Assembly (NCBI GenBank): GCA_963846635.1
Contig: CAWJXM010000041.1
Span: forward strand, 124,001-188,000
Length of the DNA: 64,000 nucleotides
Direction of reading: 5' to 3'
From: AP-15 sp963846635
GTDB lineage: Bacteria; Pseudomonadota; Alphaproteobacteria; ATCC43930; CGMCC-115725
In this document: piece by piece, positions 45,691 to 56,048 of the stretch
Position numbering within the stretch: position 1 is the first letter of the stretch
Layout: each line of letters starts with the position of its first letter
Notes under the pieces: generated by a model
Databases searched by the model: none
What the model was told of the DNA's origin: nothing
The model's input: only the letters and a program-made list of their open reading frames with translations
Made by a program: the position numbers and the translations under genes

Positions 45691-46203
45691 CTAGCGCTTG
45701 CGGAACCGATCGAGTGTCACGACTTCGGCTTCCGGCCGCTCGCCCTCCTTGCTGGCGCGCGGTTTGTCGCCAGTTTGCTCGCCGACCGGCAGGGCGGTAG
45801 GTGCTTTGGCGGGGAGCGCCGGCTCGGCTGCCTCGGCCGGCATCGCCGAGGGCACCTGAAATTGTAAACCGAACTTGACCGAAGGATCGGCAAAGGTGGT
45901 GATCGCCGCGAATGGGATCGTCAGCCGCTCCATCCGGCTCGAAAAGCTCAAGCTCACCGAGAACGCGTGCTCGCCGACTTCGAGGCCCCAAAACTGGTGC
46001 TGCAGCACGATCGTCATTTCTTCGGGGTATTTCACCAAAAGCTGCGGCGGCATGACAACCTCGGGGGCCCCGGTGCGAAAGGTGATGTAGAAATGATGAC
46101 CGCCGCGCAACCCGTCGCGCGCCGCACGGGCGAGCGCCTCGCGAGCGACCCCGCGCAACGCCGTCTCGACCATTTTTTCATACTGGAAGAGATCCTGGGC
46201 CAT
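45691..46203 (-). CDS. sspB: SspB-type ClpXP adaptor
   Basis: A 170-residue alphaproteobacterial SspB. The peptide-binding fold reads HHFYITFRTGAPEVVMPPQL, YPEEMTIVLQHQFWGLEV, and FAAITTFADPSVKFGLQF. After an acidic/Ala-rich linker the extreme C-terminus (VVTLDRFRKR) is the XB tail that docks on ClpX. It delivers ssrA-tagged proteins to ClpXP, and the tmRNA gene lies just upstream on the same strand. An ATG at 46227 is an alternative start. Confidence 0.87.
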   Translation of the reverse strand: MAQDLFQYEKMVETALRGVAREALARAARDGLRGGHHFYITFRTGAPEVVMPPQLLVKYPEEMTIVLQHQFWGLEVGEHAFSVSLSFSSRMERLTIPFAAITTFADPSVKFGLQFQVPSAMPAEAAEPALPAKAPTALPVGEQTGDKPRASKEGERPEAEVVTLDRFRKR

Positions 46204-46249
46204 TTTTGCGGCTCGCTTTTGTTTCAATCACCAGAAGGGCAGTGGCACT

Positions 46250-46525
46250 CAAACGAAGTGAGGGGCTTCTGTTGCCCGGTGCCCCTCGGACCGCGATTTG
46301 CTTGTGGCTTTTACCCCGCTAAGGGTTAGGCCGCGAGCGCCTCTGTTGCGAAGTTGTCGTTCGCATTTAGATTTTGACCCGATAACGGCGGTATCATGCC
46401 GGGCGACGGATCTTACCTTTACCACGCGCGTCGAGCCTGTTTCGCCCCCTCGGGATCAGGATTTGGTGGAGGCGCCGGGTACTGCCCCCGGGTCCGCTAC
46501 GCCTATTCCGTAAGCCGTTTATCGC
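46250..46525 (-). ncRNA. ssrA: Two-piece (circularly permuted) tmRNA
   Basis: On the minus strand the acceptor piece comes first and ends in CGCCTCCACCA at 46465; after a 14-base loop the coding piece starts GGGGGCGAAACAGGCTCGACG at 46450. GGGGGCG and CGCCTCC pair as the acceptor stem. The tag reading frame is at 46326-46364 and encodes ANDNFATEALAA then TAA. This permuted order is characteristic of alphaproteobacteria. Outer ends are approximate. Confidence 0.88.
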
Positions 46526-46634
46526 CATAGTCGGCTAAACCGACGAACGAAATATAGGCGGCGCGCCAAAGGAACGCAATCCCGGCCGCCGGCGGTTTGC
46601 CGGCGATAATATCGAATATTGCCCATATTACAGG

Positions 46635-47897
46635 ATGATCGACGAACTCGACCTCGCCTGCCGCGATTGCGGTGCGATGTACCAAATTTGCAAATCGTTA
46701 CCGAGAGATGGCGGGTTGCGCTGCCGGCGCTGCGGCGCCGTCCTGTGGCGGATACCTGCGTCTCGAATTGCCGCGTCGCGCGCGCTTGTCGCGGCAGCCG
46801 CGATGCTGCTGTTAGCCGCCAACATTTTCCCGGTGTTCGACATCGCCGTGTTCGGTGTCCATCGCAGCGCGCTGATCGCGAGCGGCGCGTTGGCGCTGTT
46901 CTCCTATGGCGGCGCCTTTCGCGGCTGTCGGCGCGCTGGTTGCGTTATTCGTCGTCGTCGTCCCGGCGCTCGACATTATCGCGCTACTAATGGTTGTGTT
47001 TCGCGTCGGCGCGAGTGCAACGAGGCGAACATGCCAGCCGAGCGCTCCGGCGGGGATCTCGCGCGCCGCGGTCTGGCTGCGCCAGTGGAGCATGCTCGAT
47101 GTGTTTCTGCTCGCCGCGATCGTTGCCTATAGTCGGCTTGCGCAGCTCGCCGAGATCAAGATCGGCATCGGAGGCTGCTTGCTCGCCGTCTACGTGATCT
47201 TACGAGCGATTATCAATCAGCTGGCGGGGCGCGAGCGAGTTTGGGCAGCAATCGATGATCCAGCCAAGTATCGGCTCCCGGCCGGTGCGCCCCGAGTTCT
47301 TTGCGTCGGTTGCGGTCTGGTCGTCGCCGGCAGCACGGAAAACGGCGACGCTTGCCGCCGCTGCCCGCGCTGCGGCGCGCGAGTGGCGCCGCGGCGACCA
47401 GGCAGTTTTGTGATCACCGCGGCCTCGGCCTCGCCGGCCTCGTTCTTTACGTGCCGGCCAATTTGTTGCCGGTGCTGTCGATCACCCGCTTCGGCTTCAA
47501 CACGCCCTATACGATCATTGGCGGGGTGCGTGACCTCGCCGCTTCCGGCCTGTGGCCGTTGGCGGCGATTGTCTTTGTTGCCTCGATCGCCGTGCCGGCG
47601 CTGAAGCTTGCGAGTCTCGCCTGGTTCTTGGCCGCGATCCGATTGCGTTCGGCGCGGCTGTTGCGCCAGCGCACCGCGCTTTATCGATTTCTTAAGCATA
47701 TCGGCCGCTGGTCGAACATCGATGTGTTCGTGGTCGCGATCGCCGCCGCATTGGTGCAGTTCGGGTTTATCACCAGGGTCGAACCGGGCCCCGGGATCGC
47801 CAGCTTTGCCGGCGTCGTGCTGCTGACGATGATCGCTACCGAGACCTTTGATCCGCGCCTGATGTGGGACGCGGCCGCCACGAGCCGGAGTGAATGA
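46635..47897 (+). pseudogene. PqiA-type membrane protein gene with two frameshifts
   Basis: Three frames make a paraquat-inducible protein A: first zinc-ribbon-like pair and helix (CRDCGAMYQIC, CRRCGAVLWR, AAAAMLLLAANIFPV), then the middle (VVVVPALDIIALLMVVF, ML DVFLLAAIVAYSRL, a second Cys pair CVGCG and CPRCGAR), then the end (YVPANLLPVLSITRFGF, IGRWSNIDVFVVAIAAALVQFG). The shifts are near 46905 and 47405. PqiA works with PqiB in lipid transport between membranes. Whether it is dead or mis-sequenced is open. Confidence 0.75.
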
Positions 47898-48326
47898 GTC
47901 AGATCAGCCACGCTCTGTTCCGGCGCTCCTTCTTCCGGCGCCCCCCAATCCGTCCGGGTGCCTGCGAGCGGAGGACGAGACCTCGGCAACGAAGTGGTTG
48001 CAGTGGACGGGGACTGCGGGAGTGCGGGCGCTGCTTGGCGGGGAAACTCTGGATCGATATAAGCCATCCACATCCCTATTTGAGGCGGCAACCGAAACTT
48101 TTGAGTGTGTCGCTGTAACGCCTTGTTTTTGTTAAGCCTGGTTGAACGGGGTTGTGGAAATCTTGTGAGTAGTTATGTGGGAACGCTGGTCCGACCTGTG
48201 GAAAACTTCAATTTGCTGGGGATCAAAGCTGTATAACCTACATTAAAGGATGTTTCACTCGAAAAGACCCCTGAGCTGCGCGAGCATGCCGTCCTGTTTC
48301 TCCACTACAATGGGTGCTGCGGCAAC
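47898..48326. other. Intergenic stretch with TGTGGAAA motifs
   Basis: About 430 bases before thyX. The first part could be the degraded start of pqiB (a GTG at 47890 overlaps the pqiA end). The later part is AT-richer and carries TGTGGAAA at 48153-48160 and again at 48197-48204 plus TATGTGGGA at 48174, similar to DnaA boxes read in reverse. Confidence 0.4.
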
Positions 48327-49289
48327 ATGCGGCTCAGACCAGAACAGCGAGACGAGATCGTGAGCCAGCGGAGCGAGAACCGGCCGACGCGGCGGGCCAC
48401 TGTGGCAGCGTTAGAAGAGATTCTTTACCAGCCGCAATCCGTGCTGGACGAGCACGGCTTTGTCCGCGTGATTGACTACATGGGCGACGACGCCGCGGTA
48501 GTGCAGGCGGCGCGCGTCTCTTATGGGCGCGGCACCAAGCGGGTTAGCGAAGATCAGGGACTGATCAATTATCTGTTGCGGCATCGGCACACGACGCCGT
48601 TCGAGATGTGCGAGATCAAATTTCACGTCAAACTTCCGATCTTCGTCGCGCGGCAGTGGATCCGGCACCGCACTGCCAACGTCAATGAATACTCGGCGCG
48701 CTATTCTGTCCTCGACAATGAGTTTTATGTTCCATCACCGGAACATTTGGCAGAGCAAGCGACCACGAACCGCCAAGGTCGGGGAGAGGTCCTCGATAGG
48801 AGGGAGGCTGACCGAGTTCTCAAGGTGTTGCGGGCTGATGCTGAGTTGCTCCGTGAGGATGCCGAGCGCGCTTACACCGGCTATGTTGAGCTGTTGAACG
48901 AGGACACCTCGGGTGCACCGATCGATCCGGCGCGGCCCGGTTTGGCGCGCGAACTCGCCCGCATGAACCTGTCGCTCAATTTCTATACACAATTATATTG
49001 GAAGATTGATCTGCACAATCTGATGCATTTCCTGTCATTGCGCGCCGATCCGCACGCGCAATACGAGATCCGCGCTTATGCCGAAGTCATCCTCGACATT
49101 TTGAAGCGCTGGGTGCCGATGACCTACGCCGCTTTTCTCGAATATCGGATGAACGCGGCGACAATCTCGGCGACCGGCCTCGCCGTGATCCGCCGCATGC
49201 TCGCCGGCGAAACCGTGACGCAACAGAACAGCGGTCTTTCTGCCCGCGAATGGCGCGAACTGACAACCCTGCTCGGCCGCCCAGGCTAG
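48327..49289 (+). CDS. thyX: Flavin-dependent thymidylate synthase
   Basis: A 320-residue ThyX. It methylates dUMP with FAD and methylenetetrahydrofolate. The signature RHRX7S starts at Arg113 (RHRTANVNEYS), followed by RYSVLDNEFYVP, LYWKIDLHNLMHFLSLR and AYAEVILDIL. The ATG at 48327 is preceded by no strong ribosome site. No thyA is in the window. Confidence 0.95.
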   Translation: MRLRPEQRDEIVSQRSENRPTRRATVAALEEILYQPQSVLDEHGFVRVIDYMGDDAAVVQAARVSYGRGTKRVSEDQGLINYLLRHRHTTPFEMCEIKFHVKLPIFVARQWIRHRTANVNEYSARYSVLDNEFYVPSPEHLAEQATTNRQGRGEVLDRREADRVLKVLRADAELLREDAERAYTGYVELLNEDTSGAPIDPARPGLARELARMNLSLNFYTQLYWKIDLHNLMHFLSLRADPHAQYEIRAYAEVILDILKRWVPMTYAAFLEYRMNAATISATGLAVIRRMLAGETVTQQNSGLSAREWRELTTLLGRPG

Positions 49290-49322
49290 ATGTATGTAAA
49301 ATACTAACGGCAATGCTGCTGG

Positions 49323-49880
49323 TCAGGTGCCAGGGCCGGCGAGCATCAGCTCAACGCGGCGGTTCTGCGCCCGCCCCTGCGGCGTGTCGTTTGGTGCCAG
49401 CGGATCGGCGTCGCCCGCCCCTTGGGCCGAAACCAGGTTCGGGTGGACCCCTTTCGAGATGAGGAAATCGGCTACCGCCTGGGCCCGCCGCAGTGAGAGC
49501 TGCCCATTGTTGGTGATCCCTTGCTTCTGCAGCTCCGGGCCAACCGGGACATTGTCGGTGTAGCCGATCACATTGATCTTTGTCTGCTGGAACGGCGCCA
49601 GGATAGGGACCATTTTGGCGATCGTCTGCGCTGCCTGCGGCGGCATCTGCCAGCTGCCCGAGGGGAACAATAGATCGCTTTCCACATCCACCTTGATCGC
49701 GTGTTGTAACAGCGCGATGTGCACCTGCTGTGCCGCGATCTGATTAGCCAGCAGATGGGTGAGCTGGTCGTAGTCGTTTTGGAGTGCGTCATGCTGTTGC
49801 GCCGGCGCACGGGCGGACAGCAGCAGCACGATTAACATTAACGGAACAGCCTGCGCTCCAGTGCGTAAATTTATCCTCAT
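49323..49880 (-). CDS. OmpA/MotB-family envelope protein
   Basis: A 185-residue protein. It starts with a signal peptide (PLMLIVLLLSARAPAQ), then a short coiled region, then an OmpA-like peptidoglycan-binding domain: DLLFPSGSWQMPP, INVIGYTDNVPVG, LSLRRAQAVADFLISKGV and GRAQNRRVELML. It probably anchors the envelope to peptidoglycan. Confidence 0.88.
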   Translation of the reverse strand: MRINLRTGAQAVPLMLIVLLLSARAPAQQHDALQNDYDQLTHLLANQIAAQQVHIALLQHAIKVDVESDLLFPSGSWQMPPQAAQTIAKMVPILAPFQQTKINVIGYTDNVPVGPELQKQGITNNGQLSLRRAQAVADFLISKGVHPNLVSAQGAGDADPLAPNDTPQGRAQNRRVELMLAGPGT

Positions 49881-50567
49881 GCTCTGTCTCCTCCTGTTTG
49901 CGTTCTTTGTTGGGGGGCGCGGTGCGCTCTGGTTGCGAATTTATACAACTTCCGCATTCGTCGGCTATGCAAATTTCGAATTCACCGGATCGTGCGCGTC
50001 AGCTCGGCAGGGAACGTGCCGCGGGGTGTCGACGATCTGTGCTTGCGCGTCGCAGAGAGCGGCTTGGTAATCGCCAAGGTTCTGCGTATGGGTCAGACGA
50101 CCACGTTATGGGACTTTTGCGGCGTGTCCTTTTGGGGCGGGGCGTAGGCGTGGAGCGCCCCCGAGCCGTATAGCGCCTCGGCCATCCGGTGACGCTCCCT
50201 TACGCGGCGTTGCCGAAATCAACAGATCCTGGCGCTCCAGAGCGGTTGGAGTTTGGGGAGTTCACCGCAAATCAGATTGTAATTCCAGCAAGTGTCCTGG
50301 TCCGGCGACGGGACTGGGCGACGGTAAAATCGCCAAATTCGCCGCATATGAGGGGCGTCGGGGTGGGGGCGGAAGAATGGCGTTGCTGAGAGAGGTTGCT
50401 GAGAGAGGAGGGTGGATGTCGGCAGGTCTGCCGGGCGACGGGACGTGGATCGCAGATGGCGCCGATGGGAAGGCGGTCGTGCCGATCGGCTGGATGTGAT
50501 GCCGCCCGGGCAATTCCCGGTGCGCCGAATGAATTCCCGGTTCGGCGGAAATAATTCCCGATTAGGA
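49881..50567. other. Repeat-rich intergenic stretch
   Basis: No gene is supported. From about 50511 it contains several copies of AATTCCCG and its complement CGGGAATT, continuing into the direct repeat at 50568. Short frames have no family features. Confidence 0.5.
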
Positions 50568-50804
50568 TGCGGCAAATTCCCGGTTGCCGTACCACGGGAA
50601 TTTACTCACAAGCCTTTGATATTACGCGCTATTTCGCCGCAGGAATCGCGCTGCCGGGGCGAAATTCCCGTCATAACCGGGAATTCGCTCGAATCGCGGC
50701 CCGGCGCCGCCGCCGGGTCGGGTGCGGCTATTCGATGACGATGCGCAGTGGGGGACGCAGGAAGGCTGGGCAAGAATGCCCTCCAACCCATCCTCCGTCA
50801 CCCC
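50568..50804. repeat. Direct repeat copy 1 (about 237 bp)
   Basis: It matches 52305-52541 along its length with modest differences. It starts TGCGGCAAATTCCCGGTTGCC and includes a 31-bp piece of the mrp 3' end (ATTCGATGACGATGCG). It lies directly before the IS4-family element. Confidence 0.82.
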
Positions 50805-50813
50805 GCTTTCGCG

Positions 50814-52226
50814 CTAGGGAGTGTACAAATCGCGGAGTTCCCATCCTTTTGCCATGCTCTGCAGGACTTCGAGGCCGTGTTTGAAGGTGATGGGCCCCGG
50901 AGGTCGTGCCGAAGGGCGCCCATTCCACCCGCCGAGGCGCGCGATGATCCACGCGGCCCAGGCGAGGCTGCGGTGGGGGTGAGGATTGCTCTGGGGGCGA
51001 CTGTAGGAGGCGTTGACGGCGTCGAGCGTAGCGCTTTCGGCTGAAGAGAAGACGAGGGGAGCGTTCAAGCTACTCGCGCCGTCGCGGGCCTGCGTCAGCT
51101 GCATGATGATGACTGCGGCGGGGGCCGCAATGGCCACAAGCTTAATAAGGCAATCGGCGGTCTCGACTTGGCTGTCTTCGATCCGCAAGCCCTGTTTCTT
51201 CAGGGTGCGAAAGAATTGCTCGATAATCCAGCGCTTTCGGTACCAGTCGACGATTTGCCAAGTGCTGGCGGCATCGGGCGCGGCATGGGTAGTGAGCAAG
51301 CGCCACGTGACCGCCTCGGCGCCCGCCGGCGGGTTGGGCTCGCTGAGCTCGATCAGAGTCAACGTCACCTGTTTCGGCAGGCCCGGGTCGCAGGTCCCGC
51401 GAGGCCGTAGGAGCGTGACCGATCCGGCGCGCAATTCGAGTTCGGCCTCGCGTTCGGGCCGGTCTTCGCGCTTGCGGAGCGTGAGGCGGCGCGTGCCCAG
51501 CACCGGCCAGCGGCACGCCGCCGTTGTCAGCGTGCCGCCCGTGGCCAGCTTGCGATCGTGATAGACGCGGCCGAGCACATGGACATTGCTGTCCGGGACG
51601 CGCGCCCAGAACGGGTAGAGATCGGCTTCCTGGTCAGCGATCATCGTGATCGTGGCGGCCGCGGCAAGCACGGGCTTGGCCGCTTGTGCGGTTTCGATCC
51701 AGTGGCGCGACTCCTTTTCGTTCAGAAGCCGCTGCTGGTTGCGCTTTTTCTTCTTTTGACTGCTCGCAGGCACCGCCGCCGGTTCGGGCCGCGTCCACAG
51801 AGCGCCGCCGACCAGCCCGAGGCATTCACCGCTCGCCGCATCGACGGCAATCATCGGATGCAGCAGGATGCCGCGGCCGACACCCTTGCCAATCAGCCCC
51901 AGACCGCGGCGATGACTTTCCGTCGTGCGAAAGTGGATTTCACTGGTATCCTGGATGGCCAGCACATGCCGCCCCGCGGCGGCTGGCGCCGTCTCCTCGC
52001 TCCATCCGGCGATGATCTGGGCAACGCCTACGCGCGGATTGCGGAGCAAACGCCCAAAGCGGATCTCGACCTCTTCCCGGCCTTGCGACAGACGGCGCAA
52101 GCAGCTGGTCTCCAAATGCATCATACGGTCGAGAAGCATCGCCCCCCTTTTCGAGGCGACGGTCCCCAAATTGGCCAAGGCTTCGCTCCATACCGGACCC
52201 TCTTGCCGAGTGTGCCGAAACAACAA
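50814..52226 (-). CDS. IS4-family transposase
   Basis: A 470-residue DDE transposase resembling the Tn5/IS50 group: LAIQDTSEIHFRT (first Asp), ITMIADQEADLYPFWARV (second Asp) and the YREK-type WYRKRWIIEQFFRTLKKQGLRIE (Glu). A Lys-rich insert KKKKRNQQRL occurs near residue 160. The gene appears intact. Confidence 0.9.
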   Translation of the reverse strand: MLFRHTRQEGPVWSEALANLGTVASKRGAMLLDRMMHLETSCLRRLSQGREEVEIRFGRLLRNPRVGVAQIIAGWSEETAPAAAGRHVLAIQDTSEIHFRTTESHRRGLGLIGKGVGRGILLHPMIAVDAASGECLGLVGGALWTRPEPAAVPASSQKKKKRNQQRLLNEKESRHWIETAQAAKPVLAAAATITMIADQEADLYPFWARVPDSNVHVLGRVYHDRKLATGGTLTTAACRWPVLGTRRLTLRKREDRPEREAELELRAGSVTLLRPRGTCDPGLPKQVTLTLIELSEPNPPAGAEAVTWRLLTTHAAPDAASTWQIVDWYRKRWIIEQFFRTLKKQGLRIEDSQVETADCLIKLVAIAAPAAVIIMQLTQARDGASSLNAPLVFSSAESATLDAVNASYSRPQSNPHPHRSLAWAAWIIARLGGWNGRPSARPPGPITFKHGLEVLQSMAKGWELRDLYTP

Positions 52227-52304
52227 TCATAAACCCGCCTCGTGCGGGAAGCCCTCGGAGCGCTGGCGACCTGGCGTGTCGCACCCGTTTTGCACATACC
52301 CTAG
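50814..52304. mobile_element. IS4-family element, about 1.49 kb
   Basis: Imperfect inverted repeats start CTAGGG at both ends (50814 and, in complement, 52304) and share TGT, CAAA and CG further in. The transposase stop is inside the right-hand (50814) repeat. No target duplication was found, and about 237-bp direct repeats lie immediately outside. Confidence 0.75.
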
Positions 52305-52541
52305 TGCGGCAAATTCCCGGTTGCCGTGCCACGGGAATTTACTCGCAAGCCTTTGATATTATGCTCTATTTTAACGGCAAAATCACCCTGCCGGGGCGAA
52401 ATTCCCGTTATAACCGGGAATTCGCTCGAATGGCGGTCCGGCGCCGCTGCCGGGTCGGGTGCGGCTATTCGATGACGATGCGGGGTGGGGGACGCAAGGA
52501 GGCTGGGCGAGAATGCCCTGCAACCCATCCTCCGTCACCCC
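52305..52541. repeat. Direct repeat copy 2 (about 237 bp)
   Basis: Matches copy 1 at 50568-50804. It begins straight after the IS end. It also contains the mrp 3' end piece, then runs into a REP-type palindrome unit. Confidence 0.82.
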
Positions 52542-52630
52542 GCGAAAGCGGGGGTCCAGGCCTGCCCCTGGCATGAACAGGGGGCAAGCGACTGAAATCT
52601 CTGGATTCCCGCTTGCGCGGGAATGACGGA
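52531..52630. repeat. REP/BIME-type unit with two palindromes
   Basis: CCCCGCGAAAGCGGGG and CCCGCTTGCGCGGG lie about 60 bases apart, with CCGTCA and TGACGG at the ends. This is a familiar pair of REP-like hairpins. It interrupts the duplicated mrp tail. Confidence 0.8.
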
Positions 52631-52671
52631 ACCGGGATTAACGAACCGGTCAGCCGGATTCTTGCCCGGGC

Positions 52672-52950
52672 GCAGGGCGCTCTCGCCCGAGACTTTTTCC
52701 CAGACCCGTGCGGCAATCCCGCGGAAGACGGCCGCGTAAGGGTTATCGGGGCTCGGAGATGGTTATCGGGTGGCCCGATCCGAGGTCTCGCGGATCGCAA
52801 GATCGAGCGGCACCTCGCCGAGAAACTCGGTGCCGAGCCGTTCGGCTTCACGGCGAGCACCGCCATGCGAAAAGATCACACTGCGCCCGCCGCAACGCGG
52901 GCACAGGAAATAGCTCATATTCTCGATGATGCCGGGGACCGGCGCCACAC
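52672..52950 (-). pseudogene. Duplicated 3' fragment of mrp
   Basis: It repeats about 280 bases of the mrp gene (compare 53350-53620). The part IIENMSYFLCPRCGGRS to LGEVPLDLAIRETSD is readable, then a frame shift. The last 31 bases of mrp are found further on, past the REP unit. It cannot make a working protein. Confidence 0.85.
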
Positions 52951-52975
52951 AGGACGGGTCACGCTTAAGGTTCCT

Positions 52976-53248
52976 CTAATGCAGCAGCTTGAGGAGACCG
53001 GCGACACCGCCGAGGATCGCAAAGGTCTGAGCCAGCATCGCGCTCAACACCCATGTCTTGGTTGCCATCGTCTGCCGCATTTCATCGCGGAACGAGGTGA
53101 GGTCGGCCTTGATCAGCGCAATGTCGATTTCGATGCGTGGGAGCCGGTTCTCGTAAGCGGCAATTTCTTCTGCCGCATTACGCGCCTTGTCTTCGGGTGC
53201 GCCGGCGGCGAGCAGAGCGTCGTAAGTTTTTGACAGCATCAGCGCCAT
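52976..53248 (-). CDS. Small coiled-coil membrane protein (DUF1640-like)
   Basis: A 90-residue protein: an N-terminal helix with LLAAGAPEDKARNAAEEIAAYE, a coiled-coil part (IALIKADLTSFRDEMRQTM) and a C-terminal hydrophobic segment (MLAQTFAILGGVAGLL). This arrangement is like DUF1640/CCDC90 proteins. It sits between mrp and its duplicated fragment. Function is unknown. Confidence 0.65.
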   Translation of the reverse strand: MALMLSKTYDALLAAGAPEDKARNAAEEIAAYENRLPRIEIDIALIKADLTSFRDEMRQTMATKTWVLSAMLAQTFAILGGVAGLLKLLH

Positions 53249-53316
53249 TACGGTTCACCCGACTCTCAGTCGGGGCCAGTCAAGCTGCGCAAACGTTAGT
53301 CCGCCGGCAACTAATT

Positions 53317-54450
<1,134 letters not shown>

Positions 54451-54755
54451 CTCACTCTCCAGAGCGGCCGGCAAATCCTCGACCCGCGACCTTTTGCCTG
54501 GCGGGAAACCGCTGCCGAGACCAGCGATCAGCGTAGAATAGGCGGACGGCTATTGCTACGAGGACTGGGCGCGTCGCAACGCCTTCGCAAACAGTTCCGG
54601 ACGAGCGAAATCTGGGTCCGTCGCCAGGGCTTGACAACACCCGGACGGCCGCTCTCTATCGGGTCGAGGTCTGGGCGCGTCGCGCTGTTGACAACCGCAG
54701 GACCCGGCACGTTTCGATTTTCCGGCCCAGCGCGGCGGAAAGGTTAAGCTTTCAG

Positions 54756-56021
54756 ATGATCTGGATCAGTCAGGGGGGCGGTCCGTGGGGCGGTGGCCCG
54801 CGCGGCGGCGGTCCTTGGGGCGGCGGCCCGCGTAACACCGGCGGCCCGGGCCCGGGTCCGCGCAACCGCGGCCCCTATCCCCCCGATTTCGAGGAATGGC
54901 TGCGCCGCGGCCAGGACCGGGTGCGGCGCATTCTGCCGGGTGGGTTTGGTACCGGTGCTGGCATTGCCGTCGTCCTGATCGCGATCGTCGTCATTTGGCT
55001 GGCGAGCGGGTTTTATCGCGTCCAGCCCGACGAGGTCGGGATCGTGCTGCGGTTTGGCGCCTACAACCGCACAACCCAGCCCGGACTGAACTATCATCTG
55101 CCGAGCCCGATCGAGACGGCGCTGACGCCGAGCGTTACCCGCGTCAATCGCACCGAGATCGGCTACCGGTCGGGCGAAACTCAAACTCTGCGTGAGTCGG
55201 TGTCCCGCCAAGTGCCCGAAGAAGCCTTGATGCTGACCGGCGACGAGAACATCGTCGACGTCAATTTCACCGTCTTCTGGGTGATCAAGGACGCCAAGGC
55301 CTATCTCTTCAATATTCGCGACCCCGAGCTGACGGTCAAATCGGCGGCCGAGAGTGCTATGCGGGAGGTCGTCGGGGAAACCCCGATCGCGCAAGCCCTG
55401 GCTGAAGGCCGGGCCAAGATCGAGGCCGAGACTCGAGAATTGCTGCAGGCGATTCTCGACAGTTATGGTGCCGGCATCGAGATCACCCAGCTGCAACTGC
55501 AGCGGGTCGATCCGCCGGCCGAGGTCATCGACGCGTTCCGCGATGTTCAGGCGGCGCTTGCCGATCGCGCCCGGTTGCGCAACGAGGCCGAGGCCTACCG
55601 CAACAACGTCATCCCTGTTGCGCGCGGCGACGCCGTGCGCATCGAGCAGGAGGCCGAGGCTTACCGGCAAGCAAACATCGCCCGCGCTCAGGGCGACGCG
55701 GCTCGTTTTCTGTCGGTCTACAATGCCTTCAAAGCCGCGCAGGACGTGACCACCCAGCGGCTCTATCTCGAAACCATGGAAGAAATCCTGAAGAACAGCA
55801 ACAAGGTGATCATCGACAAATCGGCACAAGGCGGAAACGGAGTGTTGCCATACTTGCCGTTGCCCGCGCTCGGCGGCGGCGAAAAGGCGAGCACGCCAGC
55901 GGCGGGAACCTCGCCTGCGGCCGCGGCACCGGGTGCTGCCGCAACGCCGCCACCGCAATCCTCGTCCCAATCGCCGGACAATTTGGTCTCCGCTCCGGCG
56001 CCGAGCAGTGGTCAGGATTGA
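54756..56021 (+). CDS. hflK: FtsH protease modulator HflK
   Basis: A 421-residue protein. The N-terminus is a Gly/Pro-rich stretch, followed by one transmembrane helix (AGIAVVLIAIVVIWLASGF) and the SPFH domain (RVQPDEVGIVLRFGAYNR, ENIVDVNFTVFWVIKDA, ITQLQLQRVDPPAEVIDAF). A Pro/Ala-rich tail ends it. With HflC it forms a membrane cage regulating FtsH. hflC follows after 27 bases. Confidence 0.93.
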   Translation: MIWISQGGGPWGGGPRGGGPWGGGPRNTGGPGPGPRNRGPYPPDFEEWLRRGQDRVRRILPGGFGTGAGIAVVLIAIVVIWLASGFYRVQPDEVGIVLRFGAYNRTTQPGLNYHLPSPIETALTPSVTRVNRTEIGYRSGETQTLRESVSRQVPEEALMLTGDENIVDVNFTVFWVIKDAKAYLFNIRDPELTVKSAAESAMREVVGETPIAQALAEGRAKIEAETRELLQAILDSYGAGIEITQLQLQRVDPPAEVIDAFRDVQAALADRARLRNEAEAYRNNVIPVARGDAVRIEQEAEAYRQANIARAQGDAARFLSVYNAFKAAQDVTTQRLYLETMEEILKNSNKVIIDKSAQGGNGVLPYLPLPALGGGEKASTPAAGTSPAAAAPGAAATPPPQSSSQSPDNLVSAPAPSSGQD

Positions 56022-56048
56022 GAACATGCTAGGAATTGGGGACCGACG

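Noticed and set aside
54744..56027. Long minus-strand frame opposite hflK
   Set aside because: It is a shadow of the hflK gene, has low-complexity Arg/Gly-rich sequence and no family features; hflK reads perfectly on the plus strand.
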